64,000 nt of DNA from Nocardioides limicola (GTDB lineage: Bacteria > Actinomycetota > Actinomycetes > Propionibacteriales > Nocardioidaceae), in NCBI RefSeq assembly GCF_016827675.1, contig NZ_JAERJA010000009.1:1-64000 (forward strand). The letters are read 5' to 3'. The notes beneath the pieces were generated by a model that did no database searches, was not told the origin of the DNA, and saw only the letters and a list, made by a program, of their open reading frames with translations. The position numbers were made by a program, and so were the translations under genes. Below, piece after piece: positions 7,694 to 16,337 of this stretch. How positions within the stretch are numbered: position 1 is the stretch's first letter; each line of letters starts with the position of its first letter.

Positions 7694-8736
7694 GCACCGC
7701 GCGGGGCGCATATCGTGCGCTGAGTCTGGTGGCTCTGCTCGTCGGGCTGCTGCTGGGGTCGTGTGCGTCGGAGGGTGGTACAGGAGCCTCGTGGCCGACG
7801 GCTGTGAACCCCGTCGAGCAGGCCGAGCCGATGTGGGTGACTGGCTCGGTGCTGCACCTCGGTGACGGCACCCGGCTCGACCTGGGCCACCAGGTGCTGC
7901 GCTTCGTGGCCGCTGGCGGTGGCGTCTACTTCGTGAGCTCCGACGAGGAGGCTCGCGACCTGGCAGCCTCCGAGTCCGACGGGATCCCCGCGGCGTACCT
8001 CTTCTTCGCCGACCGTGATGGCGTCCAGGACACGGGCGCCCGGATCGATTGGCGCAGCCTGCATGCCTCCCCGGACGGGCGCTACCTCGCCTACATCGAC
8101 CGGGTCTCGGGGCCGACCGAGCAGTACGACTACCCGGTCGCAGAGGCGGTGATCATCGACCTGGAGCGAGGGCACGAGGTCGTCCGAAGCCGGCAGGGGA
8201 TGGGGTGGGAGAGCGATGACCCCGATCATGTCCCCGACCTGCCGTGGCTCTACGAGGAGTCGCCCCCCGGTGTGCTTGGTGTCAGTAACGAGTTCGCCTG
8301 GGTTGCCACCACCGAGGGCGTACTCGCCGTCGACCTGGCTTCCGGCGGCACTGCCTGGGTGGCAGACGAGGAGGCGCTGCCATGGACTGCCCCACGCTAT
8401 GACGATCCGTCGATCCGGTACCCGGGACCGTGGAACACCGAGGGCACCTGGGCGATCGCGACGACCCACCCACGGAGTCACTTCGTCTCTGCTGACGGGG
8501 ACGTGCTGGTCCCCGAGGCGCCTGGCCCGAGTTGGGGCTTGAGTCGCTGGCTGGACGAGACCACCGCGTTCGGGGCGGTGGTCGACGAGGCACCGACCGA
8601 GGCGGGCTGGGCCGACACCGACGCGCTCGCCACCTGGATCACCTGCACGGTGCCGGACGGGGTCTGCCGCCCGATTCCGGGCGCCGAGGGCATCGACCGG
8701 CTCGAGGTGCTTCTGCCGCATCCCAGCCAGCCATGA
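7690..8736 (+). CDS. Lipoprotein with propeller-like repeats
   Basis: A 348-residue exported lipoprotein. The N-terminal signal is hydrophobic and ends in the lipobox LLGSC with Cys25. The mature part alternates short strands such as 'LHASPDGRYLAYIDRVSG' and 'EFAWVATTEGVLAVDLASGG', consistent with a WD40/YVTN-like propeller. GTG at 7690 overlaps the upstream stop (GTGA), indicating coupling to the type VII-like gene before it. The pair may form a surface complex. The family is not recognised. Confidence 0.65.
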   Translation: MSTARGAYRALSLVALLVGLLLGSCASEGGTGASWPTAVNPVEQAEPMWVTGSVLHLGDGTRLDLGHQVLRFVAAGGGVYFVSSDEEARDLAASESDGIPAAYLFFADRDGVQDTGARIDWRSLHASPDGRYLAYIDRVSGPTEQYDYPVAEAVIIDLERGHEVVRSRQGMGWESDDPDHVPDLPWLYEESPPGVLGVSNEFAWVATTEGVLAVDLASGGTAWVADEEALPWTAPRYDDPSIRYPGPWNTEGTWAIATTHPRSHFVSADGDVLVPEAPGPSWGLSRWLDETTAFGAVVDEAPTEAGWADTDALATWITCTVPDGVCRPIPGAEGIDRLEVLLPHPSQP

Positions 8737-8790
8737 AGGTCTCTCGACCGGAGTCCGGCTCGGCGGCACCTGGCAGATAGGCTCTGGCTC

Positions 8791-9315
8791 ATGACTGCGT
8801 CTCCCTTCGCTGACCTGCTCAATGCCCAGATCGGCAACGAGCTGGCCGCTCACAACCAGTACCTCGCCTGCGCCGTCCACTACGACGGTTTGACGATGCC
8901 GCAGACGGCGGCGTTCTTCTACGCCCAGGCGCTCGAGGAGCGCGACCACGCGATGATGATGGTGCAGTACCTGCTCGACACCGACGCCGACGTGCGTATC
9001 CCCGCCGTCGACGCGCCCACCTCCACCTTCGACGGCGTCGTCGAGCCGGTCGCTCTGGCGCTGGAGCAGGAGAAGCGAGTCACCCAGCAGATCAATGCCT
9101 TGGTGCGGACCGCACGCGAGAGCGACGACTACGCCGCCGAGCAGTTCATGGCGTGGTTCGTCAAGGAGCAGGTCGAGGAGGTCGCCACCATGAGCGACCT
9201 GCTGGCCGTGGTCACCCGCAGCCAGGATGACCTCAACGACATCGAGGAGTACGTCGCCCGGGAGACCGGCGGCGGCGACGCGGACCCGACCGCACCCCCG
9301 GCCGCCGGAGCCTGA
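8791..9315 (+). CDS. Ferritin (non-haem iron storage)
   Basis: Oxidises and stores iron in a 24-subunit shell. The 174-residue chain fits bacterial ferritin, with ferroxidase ligands in 'IGNELAAHNQYLA', 'EERDHAMMM', 'EQEKRVTQQIN' and 'FVKEQVEEVATM'. The C-terminal tail is Ala/Pro-rich (GGGDADPTAPPAAGA) and probably disordered. No iron box was found just upstream, unlike the small gene at 5737. Confidence 0.92.
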   Translation: MTASPFADLLNAQIGNELAAHNQYLACAVHYDGLTMPQTAAFFYAQALEERDHAMMMVQYLLDTDADVRIPAVDAPTSTFDGVVEPVALALEQEKRVTQQINALVRTARESDDYAAEQFMAWFVKEQVEEVATMSDLLAVVTRSQDDLNDIEEYVARETGGGDADPTAPPAAGA

Positions 9316-9349
9316 CCCACTCGGGCGCCGGATGCGGCACACTCGACCC

Positions 9350-10258
9350 ATGTCGCGTGTGACCGTCGTCGGCGCCGGGGTGATCGGCCTCAGTTGTGCG
9401 GTCCGGTTGCTGGAGGCCGGCTACCGGGTCGACGTACTGGCCCGTGACCTGCCGCTGGAGACCACCTCGGCGGTGGCGGCCGCCATCTGGTACCCCTACC
9501 GGGCGCTGCCGCAGCAGCGAGTGAGCGCCTGGTCGCAGACGACGTACACCGTCTTCGACGCCCTCGCCGACACCGACCCCGAGTCGGGGGTGGTGATGCG
9601 TGAGGGCACCGAGGTGTTCGCAGCGCCGACCCCGGACCCGTGGTGGTCCGACGCGGTGCCCCGGCTGGCCCGCGAGTCGCTGCTGCCGACCGGATTCGCG
9701 GACGGGTGGACCTTCCGGACTCCGGTGGTGGAGATGCCCATCTATCTGGCCTGGCTCGCGGCCAGGGTCCGGGAACTCGGCGGCACCCTCACCCGGATCA
9801 GCCTGCGCGGGCTGCCCGAGCCGGCCCCGGGCAACGTGATCGTGGACTGCGCAGGACTGGGAGCCAGGATGCTGGCAGACGACTCGAGCCTGGTGCCGGT
9901 GCGGGGACAAGTAGTGCGGGTTGCCCAGTTCGGCTTGGAGCGCTGGTGGCTCGACGCGTCCGGGCCGACGTACGTGGTGCCCCGCAGCAACGACGTCATC
10001 GTCGGGGGCACCGACCAGGAAGGGGAGTGGAGTCGTACGCCGTCCCCGGAGACCGCCGCTCAGATCCTGGACAGGGCTCGCAGGCTGGTGCCGGCGCTGG
10101 CCGATGCCGAGGTCCTCGGCCATCGGGTGGGGCTGCGCCCGGTGCGGCCCGCGGTGCGACTCGAGCGGGTCGGGGATGTGGTGCACTGCTACGGGCACGG
10201 GGGCGCCGGGGTCACCTGCTCGTGGGGGAGTGCCGAGGAGGTCGTCTCACTGCTGTGA
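9350..10258 (+). CDS. D-amino-acid oxidase family FAD enzyme
   Basis: A 302-residue FAD enzyme that oxidatively deaminates D-amino acids to 2-oxo acids with H2O2. It starts with the Rossmann motif 'VTVVGAGVIGLSCAVRLLEA'. 'AAAIWYPYRALPQ' follows, the flavin contact of DAO proteins. The C-terminal block 'GHRVGLRPVRPAVRLE' with 'VHCYGHGGAGVTCSWGSA' is typical of the family. ATG 9350 puts the dinucleotide fold at the N-terminus. The 3' end overlaps the convergent DUF952 gene by 12 bases. Confidence 0.85.
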   Translation: MSRVTVVGAGVIGLSCAVRLLEAGYRVDVLARDLPLETTSAVAAAIWYPYRALPQQRVSAWSQTTYTVFDALADTDPESGVVMREGTEVFAAPTPDPWWSDAVPRLARESLLPTGFADGWTFRTPVVEMPIYLAWLAARVRELGGTLTRISLRGLPEPAPGNVIVDCAGLGARMLADDSSLVPVRGQVVRVAQFGLERWWLDASGPTYVVPRSNDVIVGGTDQEGEWSRTPSPETAAQILDRARRLVPALADAEVLGHRVGLRPVRPAVRLERVGDVVHCYGHGGAGVTCSWGSAEEVVSLL

Positions 10259-10894
10259 GGAGCCCGGGCATGGCCGGGGGCGCTCGATGCTGCGCTCCCT
10301 GGCACGGACCAGTCGGGTCGCGATCAGCGTGCCCACGACCAGCACAGCGATCGCCGACCAGAACCCGGCGTGGGGGCCGAGGGTCGTCTGTGCGGCGATG
10401 CCGACCGCCCCAGCGACGGTGATCACGCCGAAGCCGAGCGCGATCCGGAAGATGATCTCCTCGAGGAAGAGTTGCATGAAGCTCTTCGACGGCTGCTCAC
10501 TCGAGGGCACCGGAGCCGTGACGCCGAGGGGGGCCGCCGGCTCGGCGGGGGCGTCCGCCGAGTCGGCCGCGGGTGCCGAGCCCAGGTCGATCACCTGGAC
10601 CACGGCGTCGACGTTCACCGCGCCGTAGATGTGCGGGAACGTCTCTCCGGTCGTCGGGTCGCCGATCTCGTCGATGACCGGTGCGGTGAGTCGCTCGGGG
10701 TCGATCACCAGCAGCACCAGCGGCTCGTCCACGTCGCTGTAGAGGGCGTCGCGGATCCGTTGCCACTGGTCACCCCGGGAGGCATGGATGAACCCGACCT
10801 CGGCCAAGGAGGCGCCCCGCGTGGAGCCGACGTACTGGCCGTCGCTGCGTGCCTGGGCCCACTCGGCGGCCGTGCAGAGATGGAAGATCCGCAC
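10247..10894 (-). CDS. DUF952-domain protein with C-terminal membrane segments
   Basis: A 215-residue protein. The first 100 residues match DUF952 ('IFHLCTAAEWAQARSDGQYV', 'GFIHASRGDQ', 'FPHIYGAVNVDAVV'), a fold related to ADP-ribosyl cyclase/glutathione-transferase-like proteins of unclear role. After an Ala/Pro-rich linker, about residues 140-200 hold two hydrophobic segments and a basic tail. The fusion of DUF952 to a membrane anchor is less usual. Function unknown. Confidence 0.75.
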   Translation of the reverse strand: MRIFHLCTAAEWAQARSDGQYVGSTRGASLAEVGFIHASRGDQWQRIRDALYSDVDEPLVLLVIDPERLTAPVIDEIGDPTTGETFPHIYGAVNVDAVVQVIDLGSAPAADSADAPAEPAAPLGVTAPVPSSEQPSKSFMQLFLEEIIFRIALGFGVITVAGAVGIAAQTTLGPHAGFWSAIAVLVVGTLIATRLVRARERSIERPRPCPGSSQQ

Positions 10895-10927
10895 GTCAGA
10901 ACGGCCCTCCCTCGCGATGGTGGCTGC

Positions 10928-11473
10928 TCACCGTCTCCTCCTCGGACGCTCCGGGTCGATCGCCCGAAGATACCGCTGGGTGAAATGGTCCTGGGCCCGG
11001 CGGCTCAGCGGCCCGCCGAGTCGGGCGAGCCTGGTGGCGGGGCGGGAGAAGGCCCGGATCGTGAAGGTGGCTTCGTCGTCGTGGCGGGTGAGGACGAACG
11101 CTTCCTCGCCGGACTCCGGATGGCCGGGCAGCGTCCCGTAGGCGAATCCGACCCGATCCGGCTCCTCGATCACCGAGACGACGCGGCACACCGCGTCGAT
11201 GCCCAGCAGGCTCGGTCCCACCCGCATGCTGACGACCTCGTCGGGGGCGACCCGCGGCGCCGAGGAGCGGACCCGAAGCCCGGCGCGCTCGTGCATGCCC
11301 CAGGTCATCAGCAGTTCGGCTGCCCCCTCGAACGCACCCCGAGGCAGCGTGGTGGAGTGCGCGAGGTGTCGGTAGCCGGGCGGCATCGCGGAGGCGGTGG
11401 CGCCGACCTCGGAGTAGGTCAGCGGCAGGGAGCGAAGCCTGATTGCCGCGCCTTCGCCGAGCAGGGCTACCAC
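10928..11473 (-). CDS. DUF1990 family protein
   Basis: A 181-residue protein of a family common in actinobacteria without established function. It shows 'LPLTYSEVGATASAMPPGYR', 'HERAGLRVRSSAP', 'VGFAYGTLPGHPESGEEAF' and 'AFSRPATRLARLGGPLSR'. GTG at 11473 is preferred because AGGAGG lies four bases before it. Longer frames would run into the divergent gene at 11544, leaving a 70-base shared promoter region. Confidence 0.8.
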   Translation of the reverse strand: MVALLGEGAAIRLRSLPLTYSEVGATASAMPPGYRHLAHSTTLPRGAFEGAAELLMTWGMHERAGLRVRSSAPRVAPDEVVSMRVGPSLLGIDAVCRVVSVIEEPDRVGFAYGTLPGHPESGEEAFVLTRHDDEATFTIRAFSRPATRLARLGGPLSRRAQDHFTQRYLRAIDPERPRRRR

Positions 11474-11543
11474 CGTTCCTCCTGCCTCCCGAGCATCGTG
11501 GCTGGTGTGGGCCTCGATGACGCCGCCGTGCCAGACTCTAGCG

Positions 11544-12062
11544 ATGCGCCCTGGGACAGTCGTGCTCGGCACGAGGCCGGAGGTCGTCACGCTGACCGAG
11601 TTGAGTTTCAGTTGGTTCCGCACGAAGGAAACCCGCCAGGAGTGCGCGTACGAAGGGTGGACCGTCGACGGCGTACCGCTTCGTCAGTTGGTGTCGTTCC
11701 CTCCGAGCCCGATGGTGCAGCAGGTCACGCCGATCAGGAATGGTCAGGCGAATCACGGCTACGAGGCCGACTACCTCCGTGCGATCCTCGCCGAGGAGCC
11801 TCCGCCCGAGTTCGCCGTGATGCCTGATGGCCGGGTGCCGTTGCTGATGTGCGAGGCCGATCTCCATCTGTACTGCGGGACGCTGACGGCCGAGATCGTC
11901 CGTGGCGATCGCGTTGTGGTGTGGCGTGACTTCGCCTGGCAGGTCTGTCAAGAGCCGATTGCCGAGAATGCCGGTGAGTTGTCCGCGTTGACCTTCACGT
12001 TCGACCGGCACCAGTACGACGAAGTGGTACGGAACCTCCTCGATCGAGCGCTGAGTTCCTAG
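11544..12062 (+). CDS. Hypothetical protein
   Basis: A 172-residue soluble protein ([20 protein letters not shown]), with '[16 protein letters not shown]', '[20 protein letters not shown]' and '[18 protein letters not shown]'. No signal peptide or membrane segment. I do not recognise the family. It may be related to self-contained immunity-like proteins with mixed alpha/beta folds, but that is a guess. Its stop overlaps the convergent nucS stop. Confidence 0.6.
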   Translation: MRPGTVVLGTRPEVVTLTELSFSWFRTKETRQECAYEGWTVDGVPLRQLVSFPPSPMVQQVTPIRNGQANHGYEADYLRAILAEEPPPEFAVMPDGRVPLLMCEADLHLYCGTLTAEIVRGDRVVVWRDFAWQVCQEPIAENAGELSALTFTFDRHQYDEVVRNLLDRALSS

Positions 12063-12736
12063 AAGAGACGCTCGGTGGGGTCGTCCAGCCCGCGCAGGGC
12101 GTCGTAGTCGACCACGGCACAGGTGATGCCGCGGTCCTCGGCGAGCACCCGCGCCTGGGGCTTGATCTCCTGGGCGGCGAAGATGCCGCGCACCGGCGCC
12201 ACCAGGGTGTCCCGGTTCAGAAGTTCGAGGTAGCGGGTGAGCTGCTCGACACCGTCGATCTCGCCGCGGCGCTTGATCTCCACCGCGACCGAGGCGCCCG
12301 CCGCGTCGCGGCACATCAGGTCCACCGGTCCGATCGGGGTCGGGTACTCCCGCCGGACCAGGATGAGTCCGTCGGCCAGGGTGGCGGGGTGCTCGGCCAG
12401 CAGGACCTGCAGGTGCTTCTCCACCCCGTCCTTCTGCAGTCCGGGGTCGATGCCCAGCTCGTGGGAGGTGTCGTGGTGGATCTCATCGATCAGGATCCGC
12501 AACGTGTCGTCGCTCTTGGGGTTGGTCACCGTCCACTCGGCCCGGCCGTCGTCGGCGGTGCCCTCACTGAACGTGCACGGGGGGCTCATCCAGTTGAGCG
12601 GCTTGTAGGAGCCGCCGTCGGAGTGGATGAGCACCGACCCGTCCCCCTTGAGCATGATCACCCGATCCGCCATCGGCAGGTGGGCGGTGAGTCGACCGGC
12701 ATAGTCGACCTGGCAGCGAGCAACGACGAGACGCAC
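12059..12736 (-). CDS. nucS: Mismatch-specific endonuclease NucS/EndoMS
   Basis: Performs mutS/mutL-independent mismatch repair in actinobacteria by cutting both strands at mismatches. The 225-residue length is normal. The nuclease core shows '[20 protein letters not shown]' with the Asp...Glu-x-Lys metal site. The C-terminus 'DDPTERLF' fits the beta-clamp contact described for the family. GTG 12736 gives '[20 protein letters not shown]', the usual N-terminus; the much longer open frame upstream is chance. Confidence 0.93.
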   Translation of the reverse strand: MRLVVARCQVDYAGRLTAHLPMADRVIMLKGDGSVLIHSDGGSYKPLNWMSPPCTFSEGTADDGRAEWTVTNPKSDDTLRILIDEIHHDTSHELGIDPGLQKDGVEKHLQVLLAEHPATLADGLILVRREYPTPIGPVDLMCRDAAGASVAVEIKRRGEIDGVEQLTRYLELLNRDTLVAPVRGIFAAQEIKPQARVLAEDRGITCAVVDYDALRGLDDPTERLF

Positions 12737-12844
12737 GGGAGCCGAGGCTACCCGAGTTCCAGCGCGCTGTGGTCCTCGCCCGTGCCGGTGCGGTTCCGCC
12801 ACGAACCGGATGCCGAAGCGACGTTCAGGTGCGAGACTGAAGCG

Positions 12845-13276
12845 ATGGATCCATCGATGAAGATCACCGTGAACGGGGTGGAGTACACCTCCTGGGAGCA
12901 GATGCCTCCCGAGGTGCGGGCAGCGCTGTCGCAGGCGCTCCCGGATGCCGACGGCGACGGGGTCCCCGACCTCCTCCAGGGCGGGTCCGCACTCGATGCG
13001 TTGCGGGGGCTCGGTGAGGGCAGCATCACCACCTCGGTCTCGTCGTACACCGTCGATGGCACGGAGTACTCCTCGGCCAGTGAGTTGCCCGAGCGGGTAC
13101 GACGCGCGCTGGAGCAGGCGGGGGTGCTGCCGCCCGACGCGGCCACGGCGCCGCTCGGGACGCCGGTGGCACCTCCAGAGGCTCCTGCGGCTCCCCGGCA
13201 GACGATGCTCAACGGCGAGCCGTTCGACCCGTCCGCCGAGCCGAAGCGGAAGCGTTGGTGGCAGTTGGGCCACTGA
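12845..13276 (+). CDS. Small protein with two internal repeats, unknown function
   Basis: A 143-residue acidic protein. Two copies of a 20-residue unit are visible: '[20 protein letters not shown]' near residue 8 and '[20 protein letters not shown]' near residue 63. Each is followed by a short Asp/Gly or Pro-rich spacer. A third shortened copy, '[13 protein letters not shown]', precedes the basic tail [10 protein letters not shown]. No signal peptide. Possibly a small protein-interaction module. Confidence 0.65.
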   Translation: MDPSMKITVNGVEYTSWEQMPPEVRAALSQALPDADGDGVPDLLQGGSALDALRGLGEGSITTSVSSYTVDGTEYSSASELPERVRRALEQAGVLPPDAATAPLGTPVAPPEAPAAPRQTMLNGEPFDPSAEPKRKRWWQLGH

Positions 13277-13309
13277 CCTGGCGCCGTGGCCTCGATACAT
13301 CGGCTCGTT

Positions 13310-13417
13310 CCTCGCCGACACTCGACCACCGAGGAACTTGGGCGTCCTCGCCGACACTCGACCACCGAGGAACTTGGGCGTCCTCGCCGACACTCGACCA
13401 GCGAGGCGCTTGTGGCG
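13310..13417. repeat. 36-bp tandem repeat, three units
   Basis: Units at 13310-13345 and 13346-13381 are identical (cctcgccgacactcgaccac, then cgaggaacttgggcgt); a third at 13382-13417 diverges at its 3' half. Together with the preceding ctcgatac it resembles the dispersed intergenic 'tcgatac...ctcgaccaccgagg' elements of Nocardioidaceae. It sits between convergent-free genes and no ORF in it looks real. Confidence 0.75.
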
Positions 13418-13492
13418 ACCGGGTCGGTCGGGGAGCGTCCGAGTGCTGAACTGGGGATTACCGGCCGGTAGCAGGCGTGGCACGCTTCGGGT

Positions 13493-14659
13493 ATGAGCGA
13501 CCAGACCACCCTCCGCGACACGCTGATCCTGCCGTACCTCAACCACGCCGCGCGCATGTTCGAGTCGGGCTATGCGTCCGCGACCGACATCGACAACGCG
13601 ATGCGTTTCGGGTGCGGCTACCCGCAGGGTCCGTTGGCGACCATCGACGAGCTCGGTGTCGCGGCGGTCCGCGACCAGCTCGCCGCCCGGTTCGCCGAGA
13701 CCGGCGACAACCTGCACCGGCCTGCCGACGTACTGGAGAAGCTGGTGGCCGAAGGCTCGACCTTCGCCGAGTCCGGCGCCGCAGGCGGAGCCGCCGCCCC
13801 GGAGCTGAAGCAGTCGATCTCGAAGGTCGGCGTGGTCGGCACCGGCACCATGGCGTCGGGCATCGTCCAGGTCTTCGCGCAGGCCGGGTACGACGTGGTC
13901 TTCGTCGGCCGCGGCGAGGACAAGCTCGCCGGTGTCCGGACCTTCATCGAGAAGGGGCTCGGCAAGCTGGTGGAGAAGGGTCGCCTGGAGGAGGCCGACA
14001 AGGAGGCCACCCTGGGTCGACTGACCGGCTCCACCACCCGCGAGGACCTGGCCGACGTCGACATCGTCGTCGAGGCCATCGCCGAGGACCTCGCCATCAA
14101 GACCGAGCTCTACAAGGACCTCGACCGGATCTGCAAGCCCGGCGCGATCCTGGCCACCACGACGTCGTCGATGCCGATCACCAAGCTCGGTGAGGCGACC
14201 ACGCGCCCCGAGGCCGTCATCGGGATGCACTTCTTCAACCCGGCGACCATCATGAAGCTGGTCGAGGTCGTCACCACCGAACAGACCTCGGCCGAGGTCA
14301 ACGAGACCGTGCTCGCGCTCTGCGCCAACGTCAAGAAGGTCGCCGTCTCCTGCGGTGACCGGTCCGGGTTCATCGTCAACTGCCTGCTCTTCCCCTACCT
14401 CAACGACGCGGTGAAGCTCGCCGAGTCGGGGGTGGCGAGCATCGACGAGATCGACGCGGCGATCAAGGAGACCACCGGCTTCCCGATGGGCCCCTTCGCG
14501 CTCCTCGACGTGGTCGGCAACGACGTCTCGCTGGCCATCCAGAAGGAGCTCTTCGCCGAGTTCGGTGAGCCCGGCTTCGCCCCGGCCGCCACCCTGGAGG
14601 CCAAGGTGGCCGAGGGTGCCCTGGGCCGCAAGACCGGTCGCGGGTTCCACACCTACTGA
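13493..14659 (+). CDS. 3-hydroxyacyl-CoA dehydrogenase with an extra N-terminal 3HCDH domain
   Basis: NAD(P)-dependent oxidation of 3-hydroxyacyl-CoA (such as 3-hydroxybutyryl-CoA) or its reverse. The 388 residues read: about 1-85 a lone copy of the C-terminal 3HCDH helical domain ('[20 protein letters not shown]', '[19 protein letters not shown]'); about 107-290 the Rossmann domain ('[20 protein letters not shown]', '[17 protein letters not shown]', '[17 protein letters not shown]'); then the usual C-terminal domain ('[17 protein letters not shown]'). The added N-terminal copy is unusual compared with 280-residue relatives. It could serve beta-oxidation or the ethylmalonyl-CoA pathway. Confidence 0.85.
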   Translation: MSDQTTLRDTLILPYLNHAARMFESGYASATDIDNAMRFGCGYPQGPLATIDELGVAAVRDQLAARFAETGDNLHRPADVLEKLVAEGSTFAESGAAGGAAAPELKQSISKVGVVGTGTMASGIVQVFAQAGYDVVFVGRGEDKLAGVRTFIEKGLGKLVEKGRLEEADKEATLGRLTGSTTREDLADVDIVVEAIAEDLAIKTELYKDLDRICKPGAILATTTSSMPITKLGEATTRPEAVIGMHFFNPATIMKLVEVVTTEQTSAEVNETVLALCANVKKVAVSCGDRSGFIVNCLLFPYLNDAVKLAESGVASIDEIDAAIKETTGFPMGPFALLDVVGNDVSLAIQKELFAEFGEPGFAPAATLEAKVAEGALGRKTGRGFHTY

Positions 14660-14669
14660 GTCACATCGT

Positions 14670-14704
14670 CGCGAGCTCCCGTCCGATCAGGACGGGAGCT
14701 CGCG
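14670..14704. terminator. Bidirectional hairpin terminator
   Basis: cgcgagctcccgtcc and ggacgggagctcgcg pair perfectly over 15 bp with a five-base loop, between the convergent dehydrogenase and DinB genes. There is no strong T run, as is common in high-GC actinobacteria. Confidence 0.75.
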
Positions 14705-14715
14705 GCGTCCTCGGA

Positions 14716-15297
14716 TCAGGCGGCCGGTCGCCACGGCTTGAGCCAGGGCGTCTCCGGCCAGCCCTCGTAGCCGGCGATCAGCTCATACATGGTGGCCCCG
14801 TCGATCGACTCGCGGATCAGGTCGGCGTGGCCGGCATGGCGTGCCAACTCCTCGATCAGGTGGAACCACACCCAGCGAACCGACCAATGCGCGACGTCCT
14901 TGGGGAACCAAGGCACGTCCGGAACCGGAACCGGAGTGTCCAACGGGAGTCGCTCGACAGCCTCGAGTACGTCGGCGCAGACCTCCTCGTAGGCGGCCAG
15001 CGCGTCAGCCGGGTCATCGCTCGGGCCCCAGACGAAGTCACTGCCATAGGCGGACTCGGCCTCCGGCACCGGCGGAGCCAGTTCCGGGGCAGCCAAGGCG
15101 TCCCTCAGCCACCCCCGTTGAGCGGCGGTCACATGCTTGAGGAGCCCGCCCAGGCACAGTTCGCTGGGTGCGTGGCGACGGCCGAGGGCCTCATGGTCGA
15201 GGCCGAACACCACGGCACGGAACGCGTCCTGTTGCTGGAGGAGGTAGGTGCGCAGGGCGCTGCGTTCGTCGGTCACGGGTGGGGCGGGGACGGGCAT
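14716..15297 (-). CDS. DinB/DUF664-family protein (possible thiol-dependent transferase)
   Basis: A 193-residue four-helix protein. Its 'GLLKHVTAAQRGWLRDAL', 'AHWSVRWVWFHLIEELARHA' and 'GHADLIRESIDGATMYELIA' fit the DUF664 branch of the DinB/MDMPI superfamily, in which His residues bind a metal and some members use mycothiol. Substrate unknown. It is divergent from a WYL regulator with a palindrome between, so it is a probable regulatory target. Confidence 0.85.
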   Translation of the reverse strand: MPVPAPPVTDERSALRTYLLQQQDAFRAVVFGLDHEALGRRHAPSELCLGGLLKHVTAAQRGWLRDALAAPELAPPVPEAESAYGSDFVWGPSDDPADALAAYEEVCADVLEAVERLPLDTPVPVPDVPWFPKDVAHWSVRWVWFHLIEELARHAGHADLIRESIDGATMYELIAGYEGWPETPWLKPWRPAA

Positions 15298-15340
15298 CGG
15301 AGACTCCTTCTCTCGGGTGATCCCAGTCTCCCGTAGAAAC

Positions 15341-15357
15341 AGGACAGATCCTGTCCT
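15341..15357. promoter_or_regulatory. Palindromic operator between DinB-like gene and WYL regulator
   Basis: aggacag-atc-ctgtcct is a perfect 7-bp inverted repeat with a three-base centre, in the 82-base gap between divergent starts (15297 and 15380). It is the likely binding site of the WYL-domain protein encoded alongside. Confidence 0.6.
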
Positions 15358-15379
15358 CTATGCATGGCAGGGTGAACCC

Positions 15380-16333
15380 ATGAGTGAGACCACCACCAGG
15401 CTGTTGCGCCTGCTCGCGCTGCTTCAGCAGCGACCGGTCTGGACCGGCCCGGAGCTGGCCGAGCGGCTCGGTGTGACCACCCGCAGCATCCGCCGCGACG
15501 TCGAGCGACTCCGAGTGCTCGGCTACCCGGTGCACGCACAACAGGGCGCCGGCGGTGGTTACCAACTCGGTCGTGGCAAGGAACTGCCGCCGTTGCTGCT
15601 CGATGACGAGGAGGCGGTGGCCACCGCGATCTCGCTGCGACTGGCCGCCGGAGGCACGGTCACCGGGGCCAGCGAGGCCGCCCTGCGGACCCTCGCCAAG
15701 CTGGACGCGGTGATGCCTCCGCGGCTGCGTTCGGAGGTGCACGCGATCTCCGAGGCCACCGACATCCTGCTCGGCGGGTCGATCGAGGTCGACGGCGAGG
15801 CGCTGCTCCGGCTGGCTCGGGCCTGCCGCGACCAGGTCCGGGTCCGCTTCGACTACACCACGAGGGACGACCGGGCCGCCGAGCGTCACGTCGAGCCGGT
15901 CCGGCTGGTGGCCACCGGGCGACGGTGGTACCTGATGGCCTTCGACCTCGACCGTGACGACTGGCGGACTTTCCGGCTGGACCGGATGGGCGAGGTGCGG
16001 GTCGGCACCTGGCGCTTCCAGCTCCGCGACCATCCGGACCCGCTCGAGTACGTGCAGCGCTCGCTCAGCCAATCGGCGTACCCGACCACGGCGCAGGTGC
16101 GCGTCCAGGCGCCGGCCGCGGTCCTCCGCGACCAGGTGTCGCCGGCCGCCGGGGAGGTGGTCGAGGTGGACGAGGCGAGTTGTCGACTGCTGCTCGGGTA
16201 CGACGACCCGGAGTGGCTGGTCTGGTACCTGCTGCGACTGGGTCATCCGCTGCGGATCGAGCAGCCACCGGAGCTGGCGGGCGCCGTACGCGACATCTGC
16301 GCGCGGGTGCAGGCACTGGCAATGCCAGACTGA
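15380..16333 (+). CDS. WYL-domain transcriptional regulator (DeoR-like HTH)
   Basis: A 317-residue regulator. Residues 1-65 form a winged helix ('RLLRLLALLQQRPVWTGPEL', 'LGVTTRSIRRDVERLRVLGY', 'HAQQGAGGGYQLG'). The WYL domain follows, with 'RRWYLMAFDLDRDDWRTFRL' around residue 183 and a C-terminal WCX-like extension. WYL proteins sense ligands, often nucleic-acid related. ATG 15380 follows the palindromic site. It probably controls itself and the divergent DinB-like gene; the hydrolase gene begins five bases downstream and may be co-transcribed. Confidence 0.9.
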   Translation: MSETTTRLLRLLALLQQRPVWTGPELAERLGVTTRSIRRDVERLRVLGYPVHAQQGAGGGYQLGRGKELPPLLLDDEEAVATAISLRLAAGGTVTGASEAALRTLAKLDAVMPPRLRSEVHAISEATDILLGGSIEVDGEALLRLARACRDQVRVRFDYTTRDDRAAERHVEPVRLVATGRRWYLMAFDLDRDDWRTFRLDRMGEVRVGTWRFQLRDHPDPLEYVQRSLSQSAYPTTAQVRVQAPAAVLRDQVSPAAGEVVEVDEASCRLLLGYDDPEWLVWYLLRLGHPLRIEQPPELAGAVRDICARVQALAMPD

Positions 16334-16337
16334 CCCC

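Noticed and set aside
13310..13417. Possible short CRISPR array of 36-base repeats
   Set aside because: Repeats follow head to tail without spacers.
12059..14650. Very long minus-strand open frame through nucS, the small repeat protein and the dehydrogenase
   Set aside because: Only 12059-12736 has protein-like content (NucS). The rest mirrors well-supported plus-strand genes in high-GC DNA.
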